A DNA stretch of 64,000 nucleotides from Actinomadura macrotermitis (GCF_009604375.1 NZ_WEGH01000001.1:372001-436000); one strand, 5' to 3'; shown: positions 45,092-54,396, numbered from the stretch's first letter. Notes: generated by a model not told the origin, from the sequence alone. Numbers and translations: made by a program.

Positions 45092-47577
45092 GGATCCGGA
45101 TCACGGTCATGGCGGCGCTGGCCACGCTGGCCGGCTCGGCGGGCCTGTACCCGCTGTTCAGCGGGCGGGCCTGGTTCTGGTCCGGGTTCGGCGCGGTGCT
45201 GGCGGTCGCCGCCGGGGGGCTGCTCGTCCGCCGCTTCCGGCTGCCCGCGGTGGTCAACGCGCTGGGCGGCCTGGCCGCGCTGCTGCTCTACCTGACGCTG
45301 GTGTACGGCCGCGGCGAGGCGCTGCTCGGCGTCGTGCCGACGCCCGGCTCGCTGCACCGGCTCGGCGAGCTGGCCGGCGACGGCTGGCAGGCCGCCAACC
45401 GGTACGCCGCGCCGGTCCCGCTGACGCGGGGCATCCGGCTGCTCGCCGCCGCCGGGATCGGGCTGGTGGCCGTCATCGTGGACCTGCTCGCGGTGCGGCT
45501 GCGGCGCGCGGCGCCCGCCGGGCTGCCGCTGCTGGCGATGTACAGCGTCCCGGCGGCGGTGCGCCAGGACAGCGTCAACTGGCTGGTGTTCGGCGCCGGC
45601 GCCGCCGCGTACCTGGCGCTGCTGATGGCCGACGCGCGCGACCAGGTCGGCGGCTGGGGCCGGGTGGTGTTCACGCCGCGCTGGTCGGAGGAGGTGCCGA
45701 TGGCGGGCGCGGCGCCGCGGGCCGCGTCCGGCGACCGGACCCGCCCCGACTCCAGCGGGCTGAGCGCGAGCGGGCGGCGGATCGGGCTCGGCGCGGTGGC
45801 GATCGCGCTGCTGCTGCCGAGCGCGGTGCCCGGCGTCCAGCCGCGCGGCATGTTCGGCCTCGGCGGCGGCCGGGGCGGCTCGCAGACCGTCACCACCCCC
45901 GACCCGCTGGTCAGCCTGAAGCGGCAGCTGACCCGGCAGGACGACGCGGTGGTGCTGACCTACCGCACCGACGACCCCGCCCCCGACTACCTGCGGCTGT
46001 ACGCGCTGGACAAGTTCGACGACGACCGCTGGACGTTCAACCGGATGCAGAGCTCCGGCAAGGACCAGCTGACCGGCGACCCGCTCCCGGCGCCGCCCGG
46101 GCTGAGCACCGCGGCGTCGCGCCGGGTGACCACCCGGATCGCGGTGCGGCCGCAGGTCGCCCGGATGGACTTCCTGCCGGTGCCCTACGCGCCGGCCAGG
46201 GTGACGATCAAGGGCGACTGGCGGGTGCACCCGCCGTCGCTGATGATCTACTCGCTGAAGGGATCGGCGGCCGGCCGGAGCTACACCGTGCAGAGCGTGC
46301 GGGCCGCGCCGACCGCGGCGCAGCTGGAGGCGTCCGGCGCGTACCCGGGCGACATCGTCGCCCGCTACACCGCGGTGCCGCACAACGTGCCGACGGCGGT
46401 CCGCGACCTCGCCGTGAAGATCACCGAGGGGGCGACGACCGCGCACGCGCAGGCGGTGGCGCTGCAGCGCTGGTTCACCGTGACCGGCGGCTTCCGCTAC
46501 GACCTGTCGGCGCCGCCGCCGCGGCACGGCAGCGACCTGGCCGACTTCCTGCTGCACTCCAAGCGCGGCTACTGCGAGCAGTTCGCGGCGGCGATGGCGC
46601 TGATGGCGCGGCTGCTCGGCATCCCGGCGCGGGTCGGCCTCGGCTACACCGCGGGCACCCGGTCCGGCACGGGCGAGTGGACGGTGCGCTCGCGCGATTC
46701 GCACGCCTGGCCCGAGCTGTACTTCGAGGGCGCCGGGTGGGTGCGGTTCGAACCGACGCCGTCGGGCGCGGGCGGGCAGGGCACCGCGTCGTCGCCGCCT
46801 TACACGGTGCCGGAGGAGGACGCGCGGCCCGAGCGGGGCGGCCGGACGACGCCGTCCACCGAGCCGACCGCGCCGAACCCGCAGGGCGGCGCGACGGGTG
46901 ACACGCCGAACCACCGCAAGGAAGACAAGACCGACAAGCTCGCCCCGGCGGAGCGACCGGAGGAGGACGGCGGCCTGCCCGTGGCGTGGCTGACGGGCGG
47001 CGTGCTGGTGGCGCTGCTGCTGCTCGCGCCGATGGCCGCGCGGATGCTGACGCGGCGGCGGCGCTGGGCGGCCGCGGCGCCGCCGGACCCGGCGCGGACG
47101 GGGCGGCCCCGGCCCGGCGGCGGCCGTCCCGCCGGCCCCGCCGGCGCGGGCGGCGGCGCGGCGCACGCGGCGTGGCGGGAGATGCGGGCGGACGCGCTCG
47201 ACCACGGCCTGACCTGGAGGCCGAGCGACACGCCGCGCGCGGCGGCACGGCGCCTCACCGAGACGCTCCGGCTGGACGAGGAGGCGGCGGGCGCGCTCGG
47301 GCGGATCGCGCGGGCCGAGGAGCAGGCCCGCTACGCCCAGGCGGCGACGCCGCCGTCCGCCGAGGGGCTGCGCGCCGACGTGCGCACGGTGCGGGAGGCG
47401 TTCGCGGCGGGGGTGACGCGGCGGGCGCGCTGGCGGGCCCGGGTGCTGCCGCCGTCCACGGTGACCGCCGGCTCGGCCGCGGCCCGGACGGCCGGCGAGC
47501 GGATCACGGACGCGGTCGGCAGGCTGAGCACGATGGCCGAGCAGGCCACCGAACGCTTCCGCCGCGACCGCGACTGA
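45088..47577 (+). CDS. TgpA-like membrane protein with transglutaminase domain
   Basis: This 829-residue protein has an N-terminal set of about five to six membrane helices (DUF3488-type), then a periplasmic or extracellular transglutaminase-like domain. The catalytic triad is likely C496 in KRGYCEQFAAA, H539 in SRDSHAWPELYF and a following acidic residue. A Pro-rich stretch, one helix (VAWLTGGVLVALLLLAPMA) and a DUF4129-like cytosolic tail (LTWRPSDTPRAAARRLTE) end the protein. TgpA of Pseudomonas is an essential inner-membrane protein; function here is unproven. Its ATG overlaps the DUF58 stop. Confidence 0.9.
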   Translation: MRIRITVMAALATLAGSAGLYPLFSGRAWFWSGFGAVLAVAAGGLLVRRFRLPAVVNALGGLAALLLYLTLVYGRGEALLGVVPTPGSLHRLGELAGDGWQAANRYAAPVPLTRGIRLLAAAGIGLVAVIVDLLAVRLRRAAPAGLPLLAMYSVPAAVRQDSVNWLVFGAGAAAYLALLMADARDQVGGWGRVVFTPRWSEEVPMAGAAPRAASGDRTRPDSSGLSASGRRIGLGAVAIALLLPSAVPGVQPRGMFGLGGGRGGSQTVTTPDPLVSLKRQLTRQDDAVVLTYRTDDPAPDYLRLYALDKFDDDRWTFNRMQSSGKDQLTGDPLPAPPGLSTAASRRVTTRIAVRPQVARMDFLPVPYAPARVTIKGDWRVHPPSLMIYSLKGSAAGRSYTVQSVRAAPTAAQLEASGAYPGDIVARYTAVPHNVPTAVRDLAVKITEGATTAHAQAVALQRWFTVTGGFRYDLSAPPPRHGSDLADFLLHSKRGYCEQFAAAMALMARLLGIPARVGLGYTAGTRSGTGEWTVRSRDSHAWPELYFEGAGWVRFEPTPSGAGGQGTASSPPYTVPEEDARPERGGRTTPSTEPTAPNPQGGATGDTPNHRKEDKTDKLAPAERPEEDGGLPVAWLTGGVLVALLLLAPMAARMLTRRRRWAAAAPPDPARTGRPRPGGGRPAGPAGAGGGAAHAAWREMRADALDHGLTWRPSDTPRAAARRLTETLRLDEEAAGALGRIARAEEQARYAQAATPPSAEGLRADVRTVREAFAAGVTRRARWRARVLPPSTVTAGSAAARTAGERITDAVGRLSTMAEQATERFRRDRD

Positions 47578-47580
47578 AGC

Positions 47581-47616
47581 GGTGTCGAGCGCCCCGGCAA
47601 CGGGGCGCTCGACACC
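47581..47616 (+). terminator. Perfect 16-bp hairpin with GCAA loop after the tgpA-like gene
   Basis: GGTGTCGAGCGCCCCG and its exact complement flank a GCAA tetraloop, three bases after the stop codon. No U-tract follows. It lies between two convergent genes and may end both transcripts. Confidence 0.65.
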
Positions 47617-47677
47617 GACGGCTCATCGGGGGGCAGGACCACAGGGGGGTGTACCGCCGAGGGGGCTGCCGGGAGGT

Positions 47678-48082
47678 TCAGTCGCCTTCGGTGCGGCGGC
47701 GCCAGCGTTCCTCCATCCGCTCCATGAATCCGGTGCGCCCGGCCTTGGCGGACCGGCCGGAACGGCCGCGACCGCGGCCCGACGCCTCGGCGCCGATCCC
47801 GGTCATCCGCTTCCAGCTGGTGATCGCCCACACGCAGCACGCCACCATCAACAGGAAACCGGTCACGCTGATCGCGATCGTGACCGTTCCGGCGTTGATC
47901 ACCAGACCCGCCATCAGCGCGCACACGCCCACCACGAAGCCGAGGGCGGCTTTGACGATCCGGCGCTTGTAGTGCACCTGCGGATTGGTGGAGCGGACCG
48001 CGTGCGCGAACTTCGGATCCTCGGCGTACAACGCCTGCTCGATCTGGTCGAGCATGCGCTGCTCGTGATCAGAGAGCGGCAC
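47678..48082 (-). CDS. DUF3040 membrane protein
   Basis: This is a 134-residue protein starting at a GTG with GGAGG upstream. LSDHEQRMLDQIEQALYAED is the DUF3040 N-terminus, followed by two membrane helices (AALGFVVGVCALMAGLVI and TIAISVTGFLLMVACCVWAI) and a basic Arg/Gly tail. Such proteins are conserved in actinobacteria between the dcw region and the polymerase IV gene. Function is unknown. Confidence 0.9.
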   Translation of the reverse strand: MPLSDHEQRMLDQIEQALYAEDPKFAHAVRSTNPQVHYKRRIVKAALGFVVGVCALMAGLVINAGTVTIAISVTGFLLMVACCVWAITSWKRMTGIGAEASGRGRGRSGRSAKAGRTGFMERMEERWRRRTEGD

Positions 48083-48216
48083 GGCGCCTCCCAACGACAG
48101 CCCCGCGACGGGGTATCCGATGCAGGACAGGAACCTCAACGGTGATATGCCCAGAATACGAGGCCGGACAAGCCTGCGAAAGCAAACGGCCAACCACGGA
48201 CCACTTCCCGGTCATC

Positions 48217-49494
48217 TCACCGCCCTTCATCTTCCTCTTGCGGCCCCGGCGTCGCCCGCCCGCCGGACCCCTCCCTGCGAACCAGCGCCGCCGGGCGGAT
48301 CATTCCCGGGCCGAACCGGTGCGCGACCCGGTCCACCGCGCGCTCGGCCTCGCGCCAGCCGGATTCCGGCTCGTCGAGGGCCAGTTGCCGGGGGGCCTGG
48401 CCGGCCGGCTCCAGGTTCTCCACCCGGACGCCGACCAGACGGAGTCGTACCCGTTCCAGGCCGGACCCCTCGTACAGCTCGCACGCTGTGACATAGATCA
48501 CTCTGGCCAGATCGGTGGGCTCGCGCAGCGTGCGCGCCCGGGTGATGGTCGTGAAGTCGGCCCTGCGCAGTTTGACGCTGATCGTCCGGCCCGCGTTCCC
48601 GCTCGCGCGCAGCCGCGCGCCGACCCGCTCGGCGAGCCGCAGCAGCTCGCGGCGGATCGCCTCGGGGTCGGCGACGTCGGTGTCGAAGGTCTCCTCGGCG
48701 CCGATGCTCTTGTCCACGCTCTCGGCGACGACCCGGCGCGGGTCGCGGCCCCACGCCAGCTCGTGCAGGTGCGCGCCGAGCGCGGTGCCGAGCTCGCGCT
48801 GCAGCGTCTCCAGCGGCGTGCGCGCCAGCTGGCCGACGGTGCGCAGCCCGAGCCGGGCCAGCGTCTGCTCGGTGCGCTCGCCGACGCCCCACAGCGTCGC
48901 GACCGGCAGCGGGTGCAGGAAGTCCAGCACGCCGTCCGCCGGGATGACCAGCAGCCCGTCGGGCTTGCAGCGGGTGGAGGCCATCTTGGCGATGAACTTG
49001 GTGGCGGCCACGCCGACCGAGCAGGTGATGCCCTGCTGCTCGCGGACCTGCGCGCGGATCTGCGCGGCGATCGCGGCGGGCCGGCCGAGGCGGCGCAGCG
49101 CGCCCGCCACGTCCAGGAACGCCTCGTCCAGCGACAGCGGCTCCACCAGCGGGGTGACCGACCGGAAGATCTCGAAGACGGCGGCGGAGACCTCCCGGTA
49201 GCGCTCGTGCCGCCCCGGCAGCACCACCGCGTGCGGGCAGAGGCGGCGGGCCCGCGACATCGGCATCGCCGAGTGCACGCCGTACGTGCGGGCCTCGTAG
49301 GAGGCGGCCGCGACCACGCCGCGCGGCCCGGCGCCGCCGACGACGACGGGCCGGCCGCGCAGTCCGGGGTGCTCCAGCAGCTCGACGCTGACGAAGAAGG
49401 CGTCCATGTCGACGTGCAGCACGCTGCAGCCGGTGTCGTCGGCGGGCGGCCCGGGCTGGGGGCCGGGCCGGTGCAACTGCTGCTTGCGGCTCAC
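48217..49494 (-). CDS. dinB: DNA polymerase IV (Y family)
   Basis: This is a 425-residue translesion polymerase. VLHVDMDAFFVSVE holds the catalytic D29, and SLDEAFLDV holds the second pair D123-E124. ITCSVGVAATKFIAKMAS is the finger/palm signature, and the little-finger domain follows. The C-terminal region has PRQLALDE, close to a beta-clamp-binding motif. The start is a GTG, overlapping the methyltransferase stop (GTGA), so its translation is coupled to that gene. Confidence 0.95.
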   Translation of the reverse strand: MSRKQQLHRPGPQPGPPADDTGCSVLHVDMDAFFVSVELLEHPGLRGRPVVVGGAGPRGVVAAASYEARTYGVHSAMPMSRARRLCPHAVVLPGRHERYREVSAAVFEIFRSVTPLVEPLSLDEAFLDVAGALRRLGRPAAIAAQIRAQVREQQGITCSVGVAATKFIAKMASTRCKPDGLLVIPADGVLDFLHPLPVATLWGVGERTEQTLARLGLRTVGQLARTPLETLQRELGTALGAHLHELAWGRDPRRVVAESVDKSIGAEETFDTDVADPEAIRRELLRLAERVGARLRASGNAGRTISVKLRRADFTTITRARTLREPTDLARVIYVTACELYEGSGLERVRLRLVGVRVENLEPAGQAPRQLALDEPESGWREAERAVDRVAHRFGPGMIRPAALVRREGSGGRATPGPQEEDEGR

Positions 49495-50267
49495 CGCCGG
49501 TCGGCGACCAGGTGGAGCTGGGTGGCCAGCTCGCGCAGGACCGGGTGCACCGCCGCGGCGGTCTCCAGCGCGATCAGCGACTCCACCGAGTCGGCGTCGG
49601 CGTCCAGTAGCCCGGCCGGCACCAGGTCGGCGAAGATCCGCACGCCGAGCAGCTCGCGGCCGTGCAGGCCGGCGCCGGCGACCAGCGCCGCCAGCGACTC
49701 GCGGGTGTAGTAGCGGCGCGGCACCCGCTCCTGCTCGCCGGCGCCCGGGCCGGCCAGCACCGCGCGGGCCTCGTCGAAGTGGCCGGCGACGGCGCGGTGC
49801 AGCACCGCGCCGACCTGCCCGGCCGCCAGCAGGCTGAGCGACCCGCCGGGCCGGACGACCCCGGCCATCGCCGCCATCGCGGCCGCCGGGTCGTCGACGT
49901 ACTCCAGCACGCTGTGGCAGAGGACCAGGTCGGCCGCGTCCGGGCCGAGCAGGTGCGGCAGGTCGGTCGCGTCGCCCTGCACCGCGTGCACCGCCACCCC
50001 GGCGTCGGCGGCGCGGCGCTCCAGCGCGGCGAGCGCGTCGGGGCTGGCGTCCACCACGGTCACCCGGTGGCCGAGCCCGGCGAGCGGCACCGCGAACCCG
50101 CCGGTGCCGCCGCCCACGTCCACCACGTCACGCGGGCCGGGGCCGTCGCCGATGCGCTCCAGGGTCGTGCGCAGCGCGTCCCACAGGACCGCACCGCGCA
50201 CCTTGCCGCTGCCCCGGATCCGCTTCCCCCGCTGGGCGGTCACGGCCGCTCCCTCGCTGTCACTCAT
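49491..50267 (-). CDS. Class I SAM-dependent methyltransferase
   Basis: This is a 258-residue methyltransferase. The SAM-binding motif is VVDVGGGTGGFAVPLAGLGH, followed by VTVVDASPDAL, AVQGDATDLP and LVLCHSVLEYVDDP. The C-terminal half has a helical cap and EQERVPRRYYTRESLAAL. This resembles SmtA/CmoM-like tRNA methyltransferases, but substrate identity cannot be read. Its start ATG lies eight bases after a TAGTGT -10 hexamer, so it is probably leaderless and first in a two-gene unit with dinB. Confidence 0.85.
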   Translation of the reverse strand: MSDSEGAAVTAQRGKRIRGSGKVRGAVLWDALRTTLERIGDGPGPRDVVDVGGGTGGFAVPLAGLGHRVTVVDASPDALAALERRAADAGVAVHAVQGDATDLPHLLGPDAADLVLCHSVLEYVDDPAAAMAAMAGVVRPGGSLSLLAAGQVGAVLHRAVAGHFDEARAVLAGPGAGEQERVPRRYYTRESLAALVAGAGLHGRELLGVRIFADLVPAGLLDADADSVESLIALETAAAVHPVLRELATQLHLVADRR

Positions 50268-50275
50268 GTCCGCCC

Positions 50276-50281
50276 ACACTA
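50276..50281 (-). promoter_or_regulatory. Putative -10 of the methyltransferase-dinB operon
   Basis: TAGTGT on the minus strand ends eight bases before the ATG. It also sits between the nusB stop and this gene, so the operon has its own promoter. Confidence 0.4.
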
Positions 50282-50286
50282 GCCCG

Positions 50287-50703
50287 CTACAACGACAGCG
50301 ACGGCTTCAGCTGCTGAAGCCGGGCCAGCAGCCCGTTGACGAACCGCGGGGACTCGTCGGTGGACAGCTCGGTGGCCAGCTTGACCGCCTCGCTCACCGC
50401 CGCGCCGTCGGGGACGTCGTCGACCCACAGCAGCTCGTAGGCGCCCATCCGCAGGATGTTGCGGTCGACCACCGGCATCCGCTCCAGCGTCCAGCCGGTC
50501 GCGTAGGTGGAGATCAGCTCGTCGATGCGCTCGGCGTGGGCCTGCACGCCCTCGATGATCCGCACGGCGTGGTCGAGCTCGGCGAGCTCGTCCTGGTTCG
50601 GGCGGCCGCGCTGGGCCAGCACGTCCGTCGGCTTCTCCTCGCGCAGCTCGGCCGCGAACAGGACGTCCAGCGCGAGCTTGCGCGCCTTGGTGCGTGCACT
50701 CAC
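50287..50703 (-). CDS. nusB: Transcription antitermination factor NusB
   Basis: This 138-residue all-helical protein binds boxA RNA with S10 during rRNA transcription. KARKLALDVLFAAELR at the N-terminus and ERMPVVDRNILRMGAYELLW are the NusB signatures, followed by VSEAVKLATELSTDESPRFV near the end. The GTG start lies within a GGAG-containing end of an intergenic repeat. Its position next to efp is conserved in actinobacteria. Confidence 0.93.
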   Translation of the reverse strand: MSARTKARKLALDVLFAAELREEKPTDVLAQRGRPNQDELAELDHAVRIIEGVQAHAERIDELISTYATGWTLERMPVVDRNILRMGAYELLWVDDVPDGAAVSEAVKLATELSTDESPRFVNGLLARLQQLKPSLSL

Positions 50704-50710
50704 TGCCGAG

Positions 50711-50810
50711 CTCCGCTCGGCTGCTCGCAGCCCTTTTTGCGCGACGGCTTCCCTCGTCGCTCCGGTCGCAGGCTCCCTGCGCTCCTCGGTCCAGCCGCCG
50801 CGCGGCTGCT
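50711..50810. repeat. Intergenic dispersed repeat, copy 1 (between efp and nusB)
   Basis: This 100-base sequence aligns without gaps to 56050-56149 at about 90 of 100 identical bases, including 34 consecutive identical bases (50737-50770 and 56076-56109). Inside the core GCGACG and CGTCGC form a small hairpin. Both copies fill the gap immediately upstream of a minus-strand gene and in the same orientation relative to it. Confidence 0.85.
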
Positions 50811-50821
50811 CGCGGCGGCCA

Positions 50822-51379
50822 TCAGGCGCGGCCGAGGTACTCGCCGGAGCGGGTGTCGACCTTGACCTTCTCGCCGGTGGTGATGAACAGCGGGACCGCG
50901 ATCTGCGCGCCGGTCTCCAGCGTGGCGGGCTTGCTGCCGCCGGTGGAGCGGTCGCCCTGCAGGCCCGGCTCGGTCTCGGTGATCTCCAGCACGACGGCCG
51001 CGGGCAGCTCGACGTACAGCGGGTTCTCGTTGTTGAAGGCGATCACCGCGGTCTGCTCGGGCAGCAGGTAGTTGGCCACGTCGCCGACCACGGCCGCGGG
51101 GATGTGCGGCTGGTCGTAGGTCTCGGTGTCCATGAAGACGAAGTCGTCGCCCTCGCGGTAGAGGTACTGCATGTCGCGCTTGTCGACGCTGGCCACCTCG
51201 ACCTTGGTGCCGGCGTTGAAGGTCTTGTCGACGACCTTGCCGGACATGACGTTCTTCAGCTTGGTGCGGACGAACGCGCCGCCCTTGCCGGGCTTGACAT
51301 GCTGGAACTCAAGGACGGTCCACAGCTGACCTTCCATGTTCAGCGTCATGCCGTTCTTCAGGTCGTTCGTCGTCGCCAC
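50822..51379 (-). CDS. efp: Elongation factor P
   Basis: This 185-residue three-domain protein relieves ribosome stalling at polyproline stretches. The N-terminal KOW-like domain has [16 protein letters not shown], whose loop carries the lysine (K32) that reaches the peptidyl centre. The central and C-terminal OB domains are typical ([18 protein letters not shown] and [20 protein letters not shown]). AGGAG lies nine bases before the GTG. The loop reads PGKGG rather than the PGKGP seen in many actinobacteria. Proline-rich proteins are frequent in this window. Confidence 0.96.
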   Translation of the reverse strand: MATTNDLKNGMTLNMEGQLWTVLEFQHVKPGKGGAFVRTKLKNVMSGKVVDKTFNAGTKVEVASVDKRDMQYLYREGDDFVFMDTETYDQPHIPAAVVGDVANYLLPEQTAVIAFNNENPLYVELPAAVVLEITETEPGLQGDRSTGGSKPATLETGAQIAVPLFITTGEKVKVDTRSGEYLGRA

Positions 51380-51410
51380 TGCGTTGATCTCCTGATCGCG
51401 GCGCCGCCCG

Positions 51411-52490
51411 TCAAAGGACGAGCAGCTCCTTGGTCGTCTTGGTGAGCGGTTCCGGCCCGCTTGCACGGACCACGAGGGTGTCCTCGATGCGGACCCCGCC
51501 CCGCCCGGCCAGGTAAACGCCCGGCTCGGCGGTGATCGGAACTCGATCCATCAGCTTACCGGTCTTGTCGTACCCCATGAGCGGTGCCTCGTGGATCTGC
51601 AGGCCGACGCCGTGCCCGAGGCCGTGCGGGAAGTGCGCGCCGTGCCCGGCGGCGGCGATCATGTCGCGGGCGGCGGCGTCCACGTCCCTGGTCTCGGCGC
51701 CGGGGACCGCGGCCTCGACCGCGGCCTGCTGGGCGCGGCGCACCAGCTCGTAGATCTCGCGCTGCCAGCCGGCGGGCTCGCCGACGGCGACGGTGCGGGT
51801 CATGTCGGCGTGGTAGCCGTCGTACAGAGCGCCGAAGTCCATGGTCACCAGGTCGCCGGCGGCGACCCGGTAGGAGCCGGGGTGGTGGTGCGGGACGGCG
51901 CCGTTCGGCCCGGCGGCCACGATCGAGTCGAACGCGACGCCGTGCGCGCCGAGGTCGACCATGTGGCGCTCCAGCGCGACGGCGATCTCGCGCTCGGTGA
52001 TCCCCGGCGCGAGCAGCGGCAGCACCGCCTCGAACGCCCGGTCGGTGATCGCGCAGGCCTGGGCCAGCGCGGCGATCTCGCCCTCGTCCTTGACCAGGCG
52101 CAGCGCCTCGACCTGCTGCCCGAGCGGGACGAGCGTGAGCCGCCCGTCCAGCGCGGCGAGCTCGGCGTGCCGCTCGAAGGTCAGGTCGTGCGGCTCGAAC
52201 CCCAGCCGGGTGAGGCCGGTCTCCGCCGCACGGCCGGTCAGCGCCCCGGCGGTGCCCCGCTCGACGATCAGCTCCAGCTCCGGGCAGACGGCCTCGGCGC
52301 CGCCGGCGTACCGCGCGTCGGTGGCCAGCACCGCCGGCCCCTGCGCGGGCACCAGCAGGGCGGCGTTGGAGCTGTCCAGCCCGGTCAGGTAGCGGACGTT
52401 GACCAGCCGCGTCACCAGCAGTGCGTCGGCCCCTTCGGCGGCGATCCGCGCGGCGAGGCGCGCGCGCCGTTCGATGTGCTGCTCCCCCAT
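51411..52490 (-). CDS. Xaa-Pro peptidase (M24 family)
   Basis: This is a 359-residue M24-family metallopeptidase. The metal ligands are visible: [18 protein letters not shown] (two Asp), [13 protein letters not shown] (His), EPGVYLAG (Glu) and [10 protein letters not shown] (Glu). The N-terminal creatinase-like domain ([17 protein letters not shown]) precedes it. It probably cleaves Xaa-Pro dipeptides or N-terminal Xaa-Pro bonds. A TAGAGT hexamer seven bases before the ATG predicts a leaderless transcript driving pepQ-efp and possibly nusB. Confidence 0.92.
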   Translation of the reverse strand: MGEQHIERRARLAARIAAEGADALLVTRLVNVRYLTGLDSSNAALLVPAQGPAVLATDARYAGGAEAVCPELELIVERGTAGALTGRAAETGLTRLGFEPHDLTFERHAELAALDGRLTLVPLGQQVEALRLVKDEGEIAALAQACAITDRAFEAVLPLLAPGITEREIAVALERHMVDLGAHGVAFDSIVAAGPNGAVPHHHPGSYRVAAGDLVTMDFGALYDGYHADMTRTVAVGEPAGWQREIYELVRRAQQAAVEAAVPGAETRDVDAAARDMIAAAGHGAHFPHGLGHGVGLQIHEAPLMGYDKTGKLMDRVPITAEPGVYLAGRGGVRIEDTLVVRASGPEPLTKTTKELLVL

Positions 52491-52497
52491 GGCCCGG

Positions 52498-52503
52498 ACT
52501 CTA
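52498..52503 (-). promoter_or_regulatory. Putative -10 of pepQ-efp
   Basis: TAGAGT on the minus strand ends seven bases before the ATG of the M24 peptidase gene. Confidence 0.4.
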
Positions 52504-52569
52504 GTTCATGCGGATGAAACGGGCGTCCCGGGGCGACCGGGAGCCCGGTCCGCCGGCGGCCCTCCAGAA

Positions 52570-52611
52570 GCCGTGCGGGCCCGTCTCCGGCCGGAGACGG
52601 GCCCGCACGGC
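52570..52611. terminator. Perfect 21-bp inverted repeat without loop
   Basis: GCCGTGCGGGCCCGTCTCCGG is followed directly by its exact reverse complement. It lies nine bases downstream of the stop of the F420-type oxidoreductase gene and is likely its terminator; a palindromic extrusion is also possible. Confidence 0.65.
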
Positions 52612-52620
52612 GGCCGGGGA

Positions 52621-53667
52621 TCAGACCTCGGCGGCCATCTTCTTGACCTTCTCGATCAACGCCAGGCGGCCCTTGTGGTCGCCGGCGATCGGGGTGACGT
52701 TCAGCGTGGTGACGCCGGACTCCTTCATCGCGGCCAGGCGCTCGCGGACGTGCCCCTCGGTGCCGATGAGCGACATCTTCTCCAGCAGCTCCTGCGGGAC
52801 CTTGGCCGCGGCCTCGTCCTTCTTGCCGGCCAGGTAGAGGTCCTGGATCTCCTCGGCCTCCTTCTCCCAGCCGTAGCGGCGGCAGAGGTCGTTGTAGAAG
52901 TTCTTGCCCTTGGCGCCCATGCCGCCGATGTAGAGGGCGGCCATGGGGCGGCCGAACTCCAGCCAGCCCTGGACGTCGTCGCCGATGGCGAGGGCGGCCT
53001 GGCCGACCACGTCGAGCTCGCCGAGGGCGGGGTCGCGCTTGGCCTTGCCGGCGGCCAGGGAGGGCCCCCACACGTCGGCGGCCTTCTCGGGCAGGTAGAA
53101 GATCGGCTCCCAGCCGTTGGCGATCTCGGCGGTCAGCTCGACGTTCTTCGGGCCGATCGCGGCGACCAGCACCGGGATGTCGGCGCGCACCGGGTGGTTG
53201 ATGATCTTCAGCGGCTTGCCGAGGCCGGTGCCCTGCCCCTCGGGCAGCGGCATGCTGTAGTACCTGCCCTGGTGCTGGAGGCGCTCGCGCTTCCAGACCT
53301 TGCGGCAGATCTCGATGACCTCGCGGGTGCGGCCGAGCGGCGCGTGGTAGGGCACGCCGTGGAAGCCCTCGATCACCTGCGGGCCGGACGCGCCGATGCC
53401 GAGGGTGAACCGGCCGTCGGAGACGAAGTCCAGGCCGGCCGCGGTCATCGCCAGCAGGGTGGGCGTGCGCGAGTAGATCGGCAGGATGCCGGAGGCGATC
53501 TCCAGCCGTTCGGTCTTCGCCGCGATGTAGCCCATCTGGCTCACCGCGTCGAAGCTGTAGGCCTCGGCGACGTAGACGATGTCGAGGCCGGCCTTCTCGT
53601 AGTCGGCCAGCTCGGCGACGGTCTCCTTGAAGCCGCCCGAGTAGTTGAGGGCCATCCCGATGCGCAT
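52621..53667 (-). CDS. LLM-class (probably F420-dependent) oxidoreductase
   Basis: This is a 348-residue luciferase-like TIM-barrel protein. MRIGMALNYSGGFKETVAEL, DIVYVAEAYSFDAVSQMGYI and FTLGIGASGPQVIEGFHGVP are typical of the LLM-F420 family of actinobacteria. The C-terminal half has ADIPVLVAAIGPKNVELTAE and GTEGHVRERLAAM. The ATG has GGAAGGG upstream. It is last in a three-gene unit after the thioesterase and crotonase. F420 use is inferred from family and phylum, not from a unique motif. Confidence 0.85.
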   Translation of the reverse strand: MRIGMALNYSGGFKETVAELADYEKAGLDIVYVAEAYSFDAVSQMGYIAAKTERLEIASGILPIYSRTPTLLAMTAAGLDFVSDGRFTLGIGASGPQVIEGFHGVPYHAPLGRTREVIEICRKVWKRERLQHQGRYYSMPLPEGQGTGLGKPLKIINHPVRADIPVLVAAIGPKNVELTAEIANGWEPIFYLPEKAADVWGPSLAAGKAKRDPALGELDVVGQAALAIGDDVQGWLEFGRPMAALYIGGMGAKGKNFYNDLCRRYGWEKEAEEIQDLYLAGKKDEAAAKVPQELLEKMSLIGTEGHVRERLAAMKESGVTTLNVTPIAGDHKGRLALIEKVKKMAAEV

Positions 53668-53733
53668 CCGGCATCCCTTCCTAAAACCGAATCAGATTCC
53701 AGTGGTACGCAACCTACTGCTTACCCGTCCTGC

Positions 53734-54396
53734 TCAGAAGACGGGACCGCGCAGCGCGGCGAGGGTGCCGGCGTACATGTCGGTGCGGATCTTGCCGACG
53801 ACCTTGCCGTCCTTGGGCGCCAGGGAGGCGGCGAGCTCCAGCGCGGCGGGCAGCACCTGGTCCTCGGCGGCGGTGCGCGCCACGATGCCGGCGGCCTGCG
53901 CCTCGGCGGCGGTGTAGCGGCGGCCGGTGAGCATCGCCTCGTGCGCGACCGGCGCGGTGAGGCGGGCCTGGATCAGCGCGCTCATGCCGGGCGTGAAGCT
54001 CATGCCGAGGTCGACCTCGGGCAGGCAGAAGTAGCCCCGGTCGGTGCGCATGACCGCGAAGTCGTGGGCGAGGGCGAGCATGGCGCCGCCCGCGAAGGCG
54101 TGCCCGTTGAGCGCCGCGACGGTCGGGACCGGCAGCGACAGGAACCGCGCGTACAGCGCGTTCACCGTGCGCAGGTACTCCTCGAACCGGTCCCGGTTGG
54201 CGCCGAGCCACTCCAGGTCCAGGCCGTTGGAGTAGAACTTGCCGGTGCCGACGGTGACCAGCGCGCCCGGGCCCTCGGTGCGCTCGACCTCGTCGAGCGC
54301 GACGCCGACGGCGTCGATGAAGTCGGGGTGGAAGCGGTTCTCGCCGGCGTCGAAGCGAAGGACGAACACATCGCCGTCGCGCTTGAGGTCGATCAT
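53734..54396 (-). CDS. Enoyl-CoA hydratase/isomerase (crotonase) family protein
   Basis: This 220-residue member of the crotonase superfamily is shorter than typical hydratases (about 260). The oxyanion-hole segment is NGHAFAGGAMLALAHDFAVM, and CLPEVDLGMSFTPGM carries a plausible acidic residue. The N-terminal RFDAGENRFHPDFIDAVG is common to delta3,delta2-enoyl-CoA isomerases. AGGAG lies upstream of the ATG. Substrate unknown. Confidence 0.88.
   Translation of the reverse strand: MIDLKRDGDVFVLRFDAGENRFHPDFIDAVGVALDEVERTEGPGALVTVGTGKFYSNGLDLEWLGANRDRFEEYLRTVNALYARFLSLPVPTVAALNGHAFAGGAMLALAHDFAVMRTDRGYFCLPEVDLGMSFTPGMSALIQARLTAPVAHEAMLTGRRYTAAEAQAAGIVARTAAEDQVLPAALELAASLAPKDGKVVGKIRTDMYAGTLAALRGPVF

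Noticed and set aside
50711..50745. GGCTG-CTCG-CAGCC followed by CTTTTT looks like an intrinsic terminator on the plus strand
   Set aside because: No plus-strand gene ends there, and the second repeat copy lacks the T-run, so it is likely incidental to the repeat.
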